Source: Xiphias gladius (Eukaryota > Chordata > Actinopteri > Istiophoriformes > Xiphiidae). From it: DNA of 64,000 nt. The notes under the pieces are model-generated. The model had not been told where the DNA came from. It was given only the letters and a program-made list of their open reading frames with translations, and did not search any database. The position numbers and the translations under genes were made by a program. The DNA lies in contig NC_053412.1 of assembly GCF_016859285.1 (NCBI RefSeq), positions 311,501-375,500 of the forward strand, read 5' to 3'. This document shows positions 16,201 to 28,290 of this stretch, piece by piece. Each line of letters begins with the position of its first letter. Positions within the stretch are counted from its first letter, which is position 1.

Positions 16201-19200
16201 GTGTGTTCCTGAATATTTTATCTGTCTGGAGCATGAAACACTTGTGAACTTTGTTTTAGAGTTTAAAGTTTCTTCTGCACTCACATAAATGCAACTTACA
16301 TTTGTCCTGAACTCAACACAACAATCTTTCTTTCCTGGTGATTAGTGACGAACTATGTTGTTATATATTTATGATTTTAATTCAGTTCTCTATCATTTAT
16401 TAAGCGTTATGATTGTAACCATCAGGTTTGTGTTTTTTTTCAGATCGTGACCCCTGTCTGGTCAACCCATGTCATAACAACGGGACATGCGTCTACGTGG
16501 GGACCACATACGAATGTCAGTGTCCTGAGGGATTTGAAGGACGATACTGTCAGACAGGTAAAACATTATTTTAAAAAAAATTACACAAAACTGAGTAATT
16601 TAAGGTCAATATAAAGGTCACATATTTAAACATTTTTTGCTGTAATGCTTTTATTCCATCTACATACTTACCCAATTTAATATTATACATATAATACCAA
16701 CATATATTATGAATCAGAATTCCTTCTTGACCTGGGAAATAGTCATTTGACAAAACAATCTCAACTGATACGGGGACCTCAAGTTGTAATGTTGTCAACC
16801 TGAATGTATATTAAATAATAATATACACAAAGTACGTTTACCTTTTCTTCCTCAGTGTTTGAAGACTCGCTTAAGTGCCTTTACCAGAATGGATACTGTG
16901 AGCATTTCTGTGACGGCTCCGGAGAAAGACGCAGGTGTTCCTGCGCTGACGGATACAAACTGGCAGAGGACGGACGACAGTGTTTCGCTCAGGGTATGAA
17001 CGCTACCTGACCGCGTCTCTGGAGCTCGGATGCACCGGCTTTAAACCACAGGTTCACGAGCAGGACTTGCCTCTCTGCGTATCCTGCATTTCTCTGGAGC
17101 GTTGCTTCGGCGCCTCCTGAGAAACAAACACAATCAACCGGAGCCAATTAATCAGCATAATAATTATAGTGATTCTAATAAATACATTTTATATAGCAGT
17201 TTTCATGGTACACAAAGATGCTTTACAGGATAAAAGCTAAAAACAAGATAAAACATCTAACTAATGGAAGCAATTAAAGGACCAGTGTGTAGAATTTAGT
17301 GGCACCTAGTGGTCAGGTTGCAGATTGCAACCAACTGCTGCTCCCCTCACCCCTCCCTTTTCAAGCATGTAGGAGAACCTACGGTGGCCTTCAGGTAACG
17401 TAAAAACGCAACGGGCCCTCTCGCTAGCCAGTGTTTGGTTTGTCCGTTCCGGGCTACTGTAGAAACACGGCGGTGCAACATGGCGGCTCCGTGGAAATGA
17501 AGGGCTCATTCGTTTCAGGTGATTAAACACCTGAAACGAATGACAACATTAATGAAAACATTATGAGGACTATTATGTTCCATTTCTGCCAATAGATCCC
17601 CCTAAATCCTACACACTGGTCCTTTAAGGTCGATTATTTTAAAACCCTAAGTGCCTGCCGCACTTTGCGTCAAAAATCACGATCCTTCTCAGAGTCATAA
17701 CTCAGTCAAATCTGAACTCACCGTTATGAAACACACGTTTTTAGATTCAGTGCGACTTACACTGTCAGAGGATGTCATGATCTCCAATGTCCACCGCAGA
17801 TAAACTTCCATAAACCCACTTAGAAATCGTGGGGAAAAAGATGTTTTTTTTATAACTGCAGGACTTGCCTGAGAATCTTCATGTTTTTAAGTTTCCTTCA
17901 GTATCACAGTGATCCACTGACAGTTGTCTGTACATACACGGCTACTCTGCAGACAGGAACTGCTAATAGTGAATCCGGCGTACTTCATTTTCTAAAATGT
18001 AAACAAACACTCACATTGCAGCTGCTTTTCTGCGAGAATGCGTTGCGAAAAGCAAATATATCAGGAGCCTTGCTATTTCATTACAGTTGTATTTGGAAGA
18101 ATTAAGGTTTTGATGCATGTTACTGTGTTGCAGTGGAGTATCCATGTGGTCAGCTGGCTGCACAGGAAAAAGGCCTGAACCAGAGTATTGTGGGTCAGAC
18201 CAGACTGGTGGGAGCCAACCACTGTCCCGAAGGACAGTGTCCCTGGCAGGTAAACACTGCTCTACCAAATATGACTGCTAGCTAGAGAGATTTATCTGTT
18301 CTTAGAGTCCGAACAGTAGTGGAGCTAAACATGTAGAGTTTGTCCTGAGGGTGGCGCAAGAGCAAAGATCCCGGAGTCATTAGAATCTACAGGGTTCATC
18401 TTCTGTGGAGAAGGAATGGGATCAAGACATTTCATGGAAGTCTGTCCTAGATTTTGACTTTTTGTCTTAAAGTGGACGTTTTTGTTATGATGCCAGAGAA
18501 AAGGTCGACAAAATCACAAGGTCAACGTCTTACGTCTTGGGACTATTAATATCTACATCTATCTCTCTATCAATCAGGTTCTGGTTCAGTTAAATGGGAA
18601 CAGTTACTGTGGGGGTGTTCTGATCAATCCAGACTGGGTCGTCACTGCAGCCCACTGTGTCCACGGCAACGAACCCCAAAACCTCACCGTGGTGGCAGGT
18701 AACTGATCTGTGTTTGTATGTATTTGTTGTACTACTAGTGTCGTTTTTCAACAGAAACATGCACAATAATCTGAATTTCAACAGTTCACTTCACTTACGA
18801 CAACGAATGATGTAACATTACATTGTGAAGTTGTTTTGGTCGAGCTGTCTCCTAAACTCTCTTCTCAAACCTCATCTCATCATTTTTCTTTAAATAAAAT
18901 TGACATCTAAAGTTTCAAAGTTGTTTCCTCAAGTTGCAAAGTCAACTGGTCACAGGAAACAACTGTATGTATAATGCACTGTCCAACCTTCTAATAAATG
19001 TTCCTAAAATTGTTGTAAAGCTGTTTTATTTTTAAAATCAGACGTGTAAAAGTTTAACACTGAAGTTCTAAGGCCGCCTTGTGCTGCCTTTTAAAACAAC
19101 TGTAAATTTGATAACTGGATTTCTACAGGTAAAAAGTCACGTTTTAGTTTTATAAAGGTGTGAAACTGTGCTGTAAAGTGAGCAGGAGCCGTTTTCTACA

Positions 19201-19946
19201 GCCAGTTTTCAAAGACAGTTTCTAATCTTTACAATCGGCTTGTAAAGTTGTTTCTCAGAGTTATTATATAAATTCGTCGCGTTGAGCCTCTTTCGTAAAT
19301 CTGACCTGTCTGATGTCTTGTTTAACGTCTTTTTCTGTCACCAGGGGAACATAACCTGGACATAGAAGAGGGCACGGAACAGGAGATACCCGTTTCCATG
19401 GCGATTGCCCATGAAAGTTACGAGCCGGCAACGGGTGACAGCGACGTCGCCCTGCTGCGGTTGAGCCGACCCGTCACCTTGAACCGTCACATCGTCCCCA
19501 TCTGCTTGCCCACCAAAGACTTTGCAGACCGGGAGCTCTTGGTGGTCCGCTACCACACCGTGTCCGGCTGGGGCAAGAGGACCACCGGGGGCAACGCTGA
19601 GACCCCCGGGGCCCCGTCCAGAGCTCCGGTCTCCCCCATCCTCCGCAAAATGTCTGTCCCCATCCTCCAGAACTCCCAGTGCTCCCAAAGAGCCCATTTC
19701 AACTTCACCAACAACATGCTGTGTGCCGGGTACCTGGAGGGTCATGTGGTGAGTTGCCACGGCGACGACGGCAGCCCGCTGGTCACGCTGTTCGGCTCCA
19801 CCCACTTCCTGACGGGCGTGGTCGGCTGGGGGCGGGGCTGTTCACACCCCGGGTATTATGGGGTGTACGCCAACATGGCCAACTTTGTGGACTGGGTAGA
19901 GGGCACCGTGAAAGACGCGCCCTCATTGGCTGGTGGCAGCCAATGA
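13226..19946 (+). CDS. f7i: Factor VIIi: catalytically dead factor VII paralogue
   Basis: 446-residue Gla-EGF-EGF-protease-like protein. Exons: 13226-13286 (signal, [10 protein letters not shown] then Ala-rich), 15016-15179 (Gla), 15737-15761 (RQFWLRYH), 16444-16557 (EGF1, CHNNGTC), 16856-16993 (EGF2), 18134-18249 ([16 protein letters not shown]), 18578-18698 (VVTAAHC), 19345-19946. His57 and Asp102 (DSDVALLRL) remain. The active-site loop reads [10 protein letters not shown] instead of [10 protein letters not shown], so Ser195 is Asp, S1-pocket Asp189 is Val, Lys192 is His and Gly197 is Ser. It cannot be an active trypsin-like protease. Zebrafish factor VIIi is a described inhibitory FVII homologue, and the substitution pattern and cluster position fit it. 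The intact Gla and EGF1 modules suggest it can still bind membrane and tissue factor as a competitor. That last role is inference for this species. Confidence 0.88.
17274..17627. mobile_element. MITE-like TIR element in f7i intron 5
   Basis: Starts with TTAAAGGACCAGTGTGTAG and ends with the near-reverse complement CTACACACTGGTCCTTTAA form. The 354-bp body has no coding capacity. Inside it lies a perfect 16-bp inverted repeat (17506-17521 and 17528-17543). This is a dispersed non-autonomous DNA element of a kind common in teleost introns. Confidence 0.75.
17872..17985. repeat. Dispersed repeat, related to 34785-34895
   Basis: About 110 bases, starting at the gaatcttcatgtttttaag motif and ending in the cagacaggaactgctaat motif, match a segment of proz intron 7 with scattered substitutions. 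Both copies are in the same orientation. Confidence 0.6.
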
Positions 19947-20253
19947 GAGGCCAGCGGAGAAAACTGCACTGGGCTTTTTGACAGGCTGGAACAAAAGCTG
20001 ACCACAACAGAAACAGTGTAGTAAAAGTGTTTATCTTCAGAAGTTTGTTCAACACTTTTGTTCTCTGTTTTATCACGATTGCGGTGTAGAGGTTCTTTAA
20101 ATGCGGGGTGATGTGGTTCCTTCTGCTCTGCTCTGTTCTGTCCTGCTGTTTTTTAGATCGTAATCTAAAACAAGAAAAGGTGATAATGTTTTACTGTAAT
20201 CATTGTTTTTACAGTTTCAAAGTTGATGGACTGACTGTAATGTAGAAACGCTG

Positions 20254-20259
20254 AATAAA
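20254..20259 (+). other. Candidate polyadenylation signal of f7i
   Basis: AATAAA about 310 bases after the f7i stop codon. Confidence 0.55.
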
Positions 20260-21741
20260 AGCAACTGGTAAGAGTCCAGGGGTCATTTGTGACGGATGTC
20301 TACATAACTCATTGTTCATGTGAAAAATCAGATCTTAATTACACTTTTAGCATTAGCTTGAGAGTTACTGATTAAAACTAACGAAACGTACGAGCAGAGG
20401 ACAAAGATATTATCTTATATTATGAAAACAATAATCTGAACATACGACCGACTGTTACTTATAATTAGGGTTAGTTTTATATCCATAAGTCCAAGTTTTC
20501 AAAATCTCTCAGTTCCATTGAATTACTGGATTCAGAGTCTGTTGAACTGGAATAATAAATGTACAGGTAAACACCTTGTGCACCTAATTTTGCTATAATT
20601 ATAATTATATAATTGTATTTTAGCATTTGTTTTTATTTATCTGCTCAACTCTATTAATATTATTAGTATTCCTATTTATCCTTTTATTCTGTTTTACTAC
20701 TAACCTTTTCTGTATCAGCTTGTACTTTACCAAAATAAATCTTATTTTTATATTTTATGATCTTAAAACAGTTCTCCAGTTTCCGTCACATCGTGGGACA
20801 ACAGCCTCATCCGCAGCACGCTCAGGCTTAGCTTGTGTACACGAAACATTTTTAACTAGATGAGAAAGACAGAGGTAGTGTTTGAGCGCGTGCAGCTGAT
20901 CACCTTTTCAGTCTGAGGAGGAAATATTGATCAGTTTGGACTGCGGACACCCGCCGCTCGGCCCCCTGAGCCGATTGGCTGCGGCTCAGACGTCGTGTGG
21001 AGTATTTTTAAAAACAGCAGCTGATGCTGAGTCAGAGTTTAAAAATCCACCACCACCACAGTTTTTCGAAAGACAACTCCCAAAGAACGGCCCCCTGCGT
21101 TTCCAGTGTTAGACTCGGCATCATGGCCGGACTAACCCTCCACCTCCTGCAGTCTGAGCTGTGCCCCGCTACCTGCATTTCCCACTAAATCCTGTGCCAC
21201 CACACCTGCTGTGCTGAAACAAGACTTAATCTGCCTTAGTTGGTGGGAACTGATCAAACACAACTTTATTGAGGAATAGGCTCCAGCGGAGGACAATATG
21301 AAGGAAAATGAAAAAGGTCCTGACACCAGGGTTTGATACAGATTACATTGGAGTGCTGTAAATAACCTTTCACGTTTGCTACTGATCAAAAACCTGTGGA
21401 GGGGGTGAGCCTGGGGCTTCTGGGGGCCCCTTCTGACCGGGTTGGTGATCCAGCCTTGGTTTGTATGTGTGAACGGGATGTCAGGACATACTGGTGCTCG
21501 ATTTAGCAAACCTGTCAGGTCCTAACACAAGCTGATACTTAAATTCTTACTGAACAACTTACACAACAACTTGGCAGAAAATGATCAGCTGCTGATGGTT
21601 TGAACCTCGTCATCTCACAGGTGAGAAGTTCAAATCCTGCTTTGACTTTTCATCAGTGAAGCAGAACATTTGTTTAACTCAGTGTTGCTGATAAACCCCG
21701 CCCACTCCGATCAGTGCAATTTCCTCCCCCTTCCTCCCCCT

Positions 21742-21767
21742 TCTCTCTCTCTCTCTCTCTCTCTCTC
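21742..21767 (+). repeat. (CT)n microsatellite in f10 upstream region
   Basis: About 13 uninterrupted CT units flanked by C-rich pyrimidine text, ending 138 bases before the f10 ATG. It could affect promoter structure or the 5' UTR. Confidence 0.85.
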
Positions 21768-21905
21768 CCATACTCCCCCCCCTCCATACAGTTCAATGCC
21801 CTGTCTACCACCCCTCCTCTCTCCACAGTCAGACTCCATTACTTCCACCCAGCACACTTTCACAGGTTTTTCCAGTCGAGCTCACCATCACCACCGTCCG
21901 GGGCC

Positions 21906-24900
21906 ATGTTTCAGCGACTGTCCTTCGGGCTCCTGCTGCTCCACCTGGCCGCCGCCGACGGTACGTCCGAGAAAATCCAGACTAAACTTTTAGAAACAAC
22001 GAGAGAGAAGAATATGGAGTTAAAGCGGGGCGAAAAAGAGTTGAGCGAGTTTTTTAGGTGGTGCGTTTTGGGGGGAGGGGTTGTGAGTTGATCAGGGGCT
22101 GGCAGGTGACACTTGACCCCACCCTGTTTTGTGTGTTAGTATGTTCTGTGTGATGTCAACATGACAGCAGTCGTGCTAATGGAGATAGGAGACATGGTGA
22201 CGTTGCCTTCTGATGATTGACAGCTCTTTCCTTCTCTCAGACACTTTCTTACATCTCATTGGACAAACAAACCACTTGCTGGGCTCTGATTGGTCTTTTC
22301 TTTCTGTTTTTAAACCAGAAAAAAATAGTGCTGCATCATTATCAATAAACGCGCTCATTGTTTTCCCGCTCAATCGAAAATAGCTGTTATAATGTCCATG
22401 GGCCCAATGTGACGTCGACCAACAGTCCAGAACCCGAAAATATTCAGTTCGCAATCAGGCGCAAAGCAAATATTTGGCACTCTCGCTCAACAATGACCCC
22501 AATGTACCCCACCAGTTTAGCATTACACTCTTCTTCTTCATTGTCAAAACCTGCTGCCTACATTACCCACAATGCAACTCGCGTGCAGTAGGTTTATGGT
22601 TTGATGAGCTACAGCTGAGGCTGATGGGAATGTCTTTAGTTTTGCAGGTATTTGGTCATAAACCAAAGCACTGGACAAATTAACTCGTTGACCTGACCTT
22701 ATTTCCACATGTCTGTTCTCCCACCAGTCTTCTTGGACAACAAAGCGGCCAATCAGGTTCTGACCCGGCGGAGACGAGCCAACAGCTTTTTAGAGGAGGT
22801 CAAACAAGGCAACATGGAGAGGGAATGCGTGGAGGAGCGCTGCAGCTGGGAGGAGGCGCGAGAGATCTACGAAAATGAAAAGCAAACTGTATTAACCTCC
22901 GGCAAATACACACCGACACACCGCTGTTAGCTCGAACGAAATCCATCATAACAAGTGTTAAAGAAACGCCCGGATAACTGCGGGAAAGCCGCCCTAGCTC
23001 AATTTAAGATAGCGTAGCACTAGCATAGCTTCAACCCGTAAATCGGACAACTCCAAAGTTTTCGATTATAAGGCTGGATCTTCTTTGTTGTACAAATCTG
23101 GAAATTGCAGTTCTAGGAGCGGTTAGCATTGTAGCTATTTCCTGGTGTACTTTACGTTCTGATAGCTAGCTTGGCGCCAAACAAAAACCAAATATAAAAA
23201 AGTTAAGATTCGAGTGTTCACTGAACCTGATTTGGATTTAAATACCCAGGTTCAAGTCTCAGATCCAAATGCTCAAAATTATTATTAATAATATTAACTA
23301 TTTTATTCTGTTTCTTCTGTTTTCTTTCAGAACGAATTCTGGGCCATATACATCGGTAAGAACTTTTTTTCTGTGTTGTTAAAATCAAGGGTCAGAGTGG
23401 CTAATTTAAGAAACTTTTAAAAACACTAAAATGTAATACAGCACCAATGTGCTACAAGGACATCGGGGGGTGATATCAGGCGCTGTAACAAAATTGGAAA
23501 TGCATCTTCAAGAAATAGGACTTTAAAAAACAACAAAACTCCAAACCACTCTGTGTAAAGCCTGACATCTGCTAATGAAAAAGCAGGTACTGATATGCTA
23601 TCTGCTATTGGCTGGTCTGCGGTAGAACTGGACAGTGCTGTACCATCTTTCAGCACTAGATGTCAGAGCTTGTGCATATGAGATTTTTTGCTGATAAAGT
23701 TGCGTTGCACCAAAACTCCTCTGATCGAACCTGCTTTGTTTGTCCTGCAGATGGCGACGCGTGCGAGTCGTTGCCCTGTGTTCACGGAGGACATTGCAAA
23801 GACGGGGTCGGCGGCTACAGCTGCTACTGCCCGACCGGGTACCAGGGCTTCAACTGTGAAATTGGTAAAGACGCTTTGGACGGTCGAGGTCAAGCAGTGT
23901 TACTTAACACAGAAACATGAGTCTCTTCTGGTTAACGTAACGATCCCGTGGGTTAAGGTTGGGGATGGTTAGGATTTGGTAAAGGTTGGGTGACACCCTT
24001 GAAAATCTGTCTCCTGTATCCACTATACAAAATTTTGGTTTCAGTCCAGCTGAAAGACAAAGTAGTGTTATAAATGAGCCAATCTGTGGTACATCCAGAA
24101 ACACGATTTTTCCATGAATTGATGGCCTGTCACAGAGAGTTGTTTAGGTGCCGCTACTCAGTCTGCTAGTCCCAGGAATCACAGTTTACATCCAATGCCA
24201 ACGCGAGAACTACTGTGTCCTAAATGTAGTGATGTAAAAAGTAAGCCGCGGAGGTCTGGGCTGCAAGAGTTCACGTCCCTTCGCAGACCTGCCATTGATG
24301 TTTGCCCTTGGTTAACTGTTACAACAAACTTTCCCTAACCTTACTGTACTACTCCTGCCACGCACAGATGCCGTACGGACGAGAATTTTAAAAAAAGTTG
24401 GCACTGGACGTTATGTCATTCAACGAATTCCAGGGCTTTGCAGAATGGTCCGATAGCGATGTTCCGCTACCTGGTGCACAGTCTAACCCCTGTTTTCTCT
24501 GTGTGTTTGTAGTTATTCCTGCGCTCTGTGAGGCCAAAAATGGCGGCTGCGAACATTTCTGCAGTGTGGACAACGGAATCACTATGTGCTCCTGTGCTGA
24601 CGGATATTTCCTTGCATCAGATGATAAATCCTGCAACTCTAACCGTAAGGGTCTCAAGTCCACATGGTTGTTTATTGGTCCCACTTAAGTCGAGTGCCAT
24701 GTTGTACAGTTTTACATCAAGCCCCATGGGTCAAATTTTGGGAATGAGGCATAATATGGAGAATATTTTCACCCAAGAAGAAGAGTGGTGAGGCCTAATG
24801 ATGACAATGTTGGTCTGTCTAATATGATCGAGATCGCCAGTGGTTATCACTGTAACCACTGGCGATGAAGTTTTCTGGCCACACTTATGGTCCTCAGATG

Positions 24901-27900
24901 AAGGATCCCAAAGATTTTGCTGTAGCATATTTATTGTCTGCAAATGGAAATTGCAGACAATAAATATCGGAATCTATTCGGCAGTGCTCTATTTTCAGAA
25001 TCAAAACAAAACGGCCAAGATGGTTGTTTCAATGATTAGTCTCCGTAGTGTATCAACCCCGACCTCTAAACTTGACATGAACTCTTGCAGAGCCCTTCAA
25101 GTGTGGTGCCATCGTGACGGAAAACATCCGGACTGTTTTCAGGTACGAGCGACAGAACACAACATTGGGAAACAGCACTGGCTTGAACACGACGGACCTC
25201 AACGCCAACTCCACTGAGCAGGAGTCCTCACTTTCTGGAAACGGCGAAACTTTGCAAGAAAAAGTAGTTTCTAAGGAAATGGAAGGTATGGTCCGTATCG
25301 TCAACGGAGATGACTGTCCACCGGGACAATGTCCATGGCAGGTAGAGACACTCTCCTTTTTTCAAATAACTAGACTTAATAAACACCACACCTACATGAT
25401 AGTGACCTTTTTTGGAATAGTCAGATGTCCTGATATAAGAAGACAAGGAGCAATGTAGGGGCAAAGAAAGCCATGGCAGAGCGGTGTTGGCTTGGACACA
25501 CCTGGCAGCCCGTGACTGTCCATTATTATCTCTGACTGCATTATTGTGTCGGCACAGAAACATGGGTGTCCATTATTGTGTGTGAGTGGACACCTTGGAA
25601 TTCATTTTTGTCCAGGAGTCCATTATGTCTCTCCATACAAATCTGGAAGTGCACTAATGTCTCTGTGGACAACTGGGAGCACATCATTGCTCAGTTGATT
25701 GTTTATCATTTGATATTGATTATTGTGTCTACTCGGACACCACAGGTGTCCACACCACATGTTGTCGATTATTATCTCTAATACACATCTGGAAGACCTC
25801 TGGAAGTCCATAATTCCAGCGTCTGTGTAATATTCAATGCGTCTGGGTGCCACCTCGTCTTCGTAGGCTCTCCTCGTGAACGAGGAGGAAAGAGGGTTCT
25901 GCGGAGGGACAATCATCAACGAATACATCATCATGACCGCCGCCCACTGCATGAACCAATCGCGCTACTTCTACATCAAGCTCGGTAGGTCTGACTGACC
26001 AGTCACCGTCACCTGAATCCCCGGGTGGATCACAGTCCAAGTTTAGATGTAAGGAGCGGGTGTGATTTTAAGGGGGAAACATCAGCGTACCACAGTTCTA
26101 GCGCGTTGTACTCAGTCCATATTCTGTTAATTGTAATTACGACTTAGCATCTCATAAATACAAGAAAATGTATCTCATACTTATGAAGTCATTAGGCAGT
26201 CGAACCTTTTCTTGTAATTATGAAATAGGCTGCATATGACGCCAAAATCTTTAGATGTTTTATTTAAGAATTAGGCCGTACAGATCTATTGATGAGTGTT
26301 TTCTTGCCATTATGAGATCATGTACGACTGATTTCATTATGAGAATATGATTCTGTACTTTCTGAGATAGTTTCATAATTCATTCTCGTCAATATGAGAT
26401 TATGTGTGGTTTTTGGAAATCTGAAGATTTCCGTATGATTACACTTTTTTCTGAGTGTGCCGTACAGATCTACTTGAGAGATTGTTTTCTTGTGATTAGG
26501 AGATTATGGATGATATTTGTAAGTGTGAGATTTTTTTGTAATTAGGAGATAAAGCATTTGCTGGTATGTTTTTTATTTTTTGCTAATTATATACTTTGCA
26601 TCTACTTCATCACTGAATCTGACTTACTGACTTTTTTTTTTTTTTTTACTGCGAATGAATTTACCAAACTAAATTTTGATCAAATATTTCTGTGCATTCA
26701 GGTGAGTTTGACATCTTGGTGGATGACGGTAACGAGGCTACCTACCTCGTTGAAACTATTTTGACCCACCATCACTACAGACCGGACACCTACGCCAATG
26801 ACATCGCACTCATCAAACTAACTAAGCCCATCAAGTTCACCAGGTTCATCCTGCCGGCCTGCATACCTGAGCCTGAGTTTGCTGAAAAGGTGAATCTTTA
26901 AACCACTAAAACCCGTTTTAAATCCAATTTACACACACGTTTGTCATAAACTCACTCGCTTAAAGGAATAGTTTGACATTTTGGGAACTACGCGTATTTG
27001 CTCTCTCTCCGAGTCAGATGTTAAAGCTGCAGCCAGCAGCCGGTCAGCGTAGCTTAGCGTGAACGGTGAGCACTTACATAGCGCCTTCCTTAGCGGTTTT
27101 TACAAAGCAGTTTACAATTTTGCCTCTCATTCATCCATTCACACACACCGACGGCGACACAGCTACGGGAGCTGGGGATCGAACCACCAACCGGTCCGGA
27201 GGTTGGCGGACGACCCGCTCTACAAGCTGAGCCGCAGACGTCCACTAAGACCAACGAACTAAGCTAATGAAGACTAGAAAGAGGGGGAAGCAGCCAGCGT
27301 GGTTCTGTCCAAAGGAAAGAAACCCCCCCTACCAGCCCCTCTAAAGCTCATTGACTAGGGGTAGACTTCAGGAAGTTACTGGTCCCAGCCAAGAAAAAGT
27401 CCAGCGCATAATCCCATGTGAAATGGGGAATTTTCATGTTCACACTTTGTACAAATTAACTTACATTTTCGTACAAATGAATGAAACGACTAATTAACCC
27501 GTTATAACACCGTCCAAACCTAAAGTAACGCATCTGTTACACCTCTTACCTCCTCTTGCAGGTCCTGATGCGGCAGCCGGACGGCATGGTCAGTGGTTTC
27601 GGCCGTCTCGGTGAGGGCCGGCAGCCGTCCAACATCTTGCAGCGCCTCACGTTGCCCTACGTGGATCGGCTCACCTGCATCGAATCCACCCAATGGCGCA
27701 TCTCCCCCCGCATGTTCTGCGCCGGCTACGACAAAGCACCCAAAGACGCGTGCCAAGGTGACAGCGGTGGGCCGCACGTCACCCGCTACCGCAACACCTA
27801 CTTCGTCACCGGCATTGTGAGCTGGGGTGAAGGCTGCGCACGCAAAGGCAAATACGGCATCTACACCCAGGTGTCCAAGTACATCCGCTGGATCCGCGAA

Positions 27901-27984
27901 GGCATCAGGAAACTGATGCTCAAAGAGAAGCACGGCAGCAGGGCGAAGAGGCACCACGGCCCCATCGAGAGGCTGCGTCTGTAA
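21906..27984 (+). CDS. f10: Coagulation factor X
   Basis: 488-residue zymogen that, as FXa with factor Va, converts prothrombin to thrombin on membranes. Exons: 21906-21960 (signal), 22728-22888 (Gla: [20 protein letters not shown]), 23331-23355 (NEFWAIYI), 23751-23864 (EGF1; the [12 protein letters not shown] pattern fits the Asp/Asn beta-hydroxylation consensus), 24513-24644 (EGF2), 25091-25341 (long linker and activation peptide with four Asn-x-Thr sequons; cleavage at VR|IVNG), 25867-25984 (MTAAHC), 26702-26889 (ANDIALIKL), 27562-27984 ([13 protein letters not shown], stop). The triad is complete. The long glycosylated activation peptide and the GPHVTRY and [17 protein letters not shown] blocks identify FX rather than FVII. 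Oddities: the catalytic coding is split by an intron at 26890-27561 that the neighbouring FVII-type genes lack, and no RRKR-type furin site separates light and heavy chains. The C-terminus is basic (RAKRHHG). Confidence 0.93.
24833..24866. repeat. Perfect 14-bp inverted repeat in f10 intron 5
   Basis: Arms 24833-24846 and 24853-24866 are exact reverse complements around a 6-base loop. It lies about 60 bases upstream of a second perfect hairpin. Confidence 0.8.
24927..24967. repeat. Perfect 17-bp inverted repeat in f10 intron 5
   Basis: Arms 24927-24943 and 24951-24967 are exact reverse complements with a 7-base loop. Confidence 0.8.
25420..25820. repeat. Diverged GTCCATTATTGTGT-type repeat in f10 intron 6
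   Basis: The phrase gtccattatt(a/g)t recurs near 25517, 25568 and 25618 with related ggacacc/gtgtcc text to about 25.8 kb. It reads as an irregular, decayed tandem repeat just before the His57 exon at 25867. Confidence 0.5.
26180..26560. repeat. Duplicated AT-rich block in f10 intron 7
   Basis: The phrase ccgtacagatct followed by gttttcttg and gagat(c/t)atg occurs near 26276 and again near 26460, showing a partial duplication with about 185-bp spacing. The whole intron is rich in tatgagat-like motifs. Confidence 0.5.
26960..27356. mobile_element. Dispersed TTAAAGGAATAGTT element with nested insertion, f10 intron 8
   Basis: Begins TTAAAGGAATAGTTTGACATT and carries the cagccagcagccggt and tctgtccaaaggaaa phrases of a common fish interspersed repeat. 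These two parts are separated by an unrelated block (about 27066-27245) that resembles a SINE-like tail (catagcgccttcctt, ctgagccgcag). The composite is interpreted as a repeat inserted into a repeat inside the f10-specific intron. Confidence 0.55.
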
Positions 27985-28284
27985 GACGGCGGCCGCCGGA
28001 CTTCCACGCTTCCTCAGAGATGGCGGCTGAGCTCCACCGCGCAGAGATCAGCCGTTCTTCGTGCCTCTCGTGTAGTCATCGATTTTACGTTTGAGACTGT
28101 GACTAAACAGTCACATTTCAGCCACAGAAACTCGGAAAAACATTTGACCATTTGACAACACTTACCCCTGTTTTACAGACGTTACCGAAAAGTTTAAAGC
28201 TGTATTCATGAATTTTTTTGTTCCCTCGGGGGCAGCAGATCAAGAATAACACCTCACTGTAGAGAGTAGTTGTGTCTGACTTAA

Positions 28285-28290
28285 AATAAA
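28285..28290 (+). other. Candidate polyadenylation signal of f10
   Basis: AATAAA 300 bases downstream of the f10 stop, with a second copy at 28351-28356. Confidence 0.55.

Larger units (their letters stand above)
19947..21905. other. Intergenic: f7i 3' end to f10
   Basis: Contains the f7i 3' UTR with AATAAA at 20254-20259, AT-rich spacer to about 20.8 kb, a more GC-rich stretch around 20.9-21.2 kb, and a (CT)n tract at 21742-21767 about 140 bases before the f10 start codon. No exon was recognised. Confidence 0.5.

Noticed and set aside
21598-21650. tRNA/SINE B-box-like gttcaaatcc
   Set aside because: No A box, acceptor stem or cloverleaf can be drawn around it.
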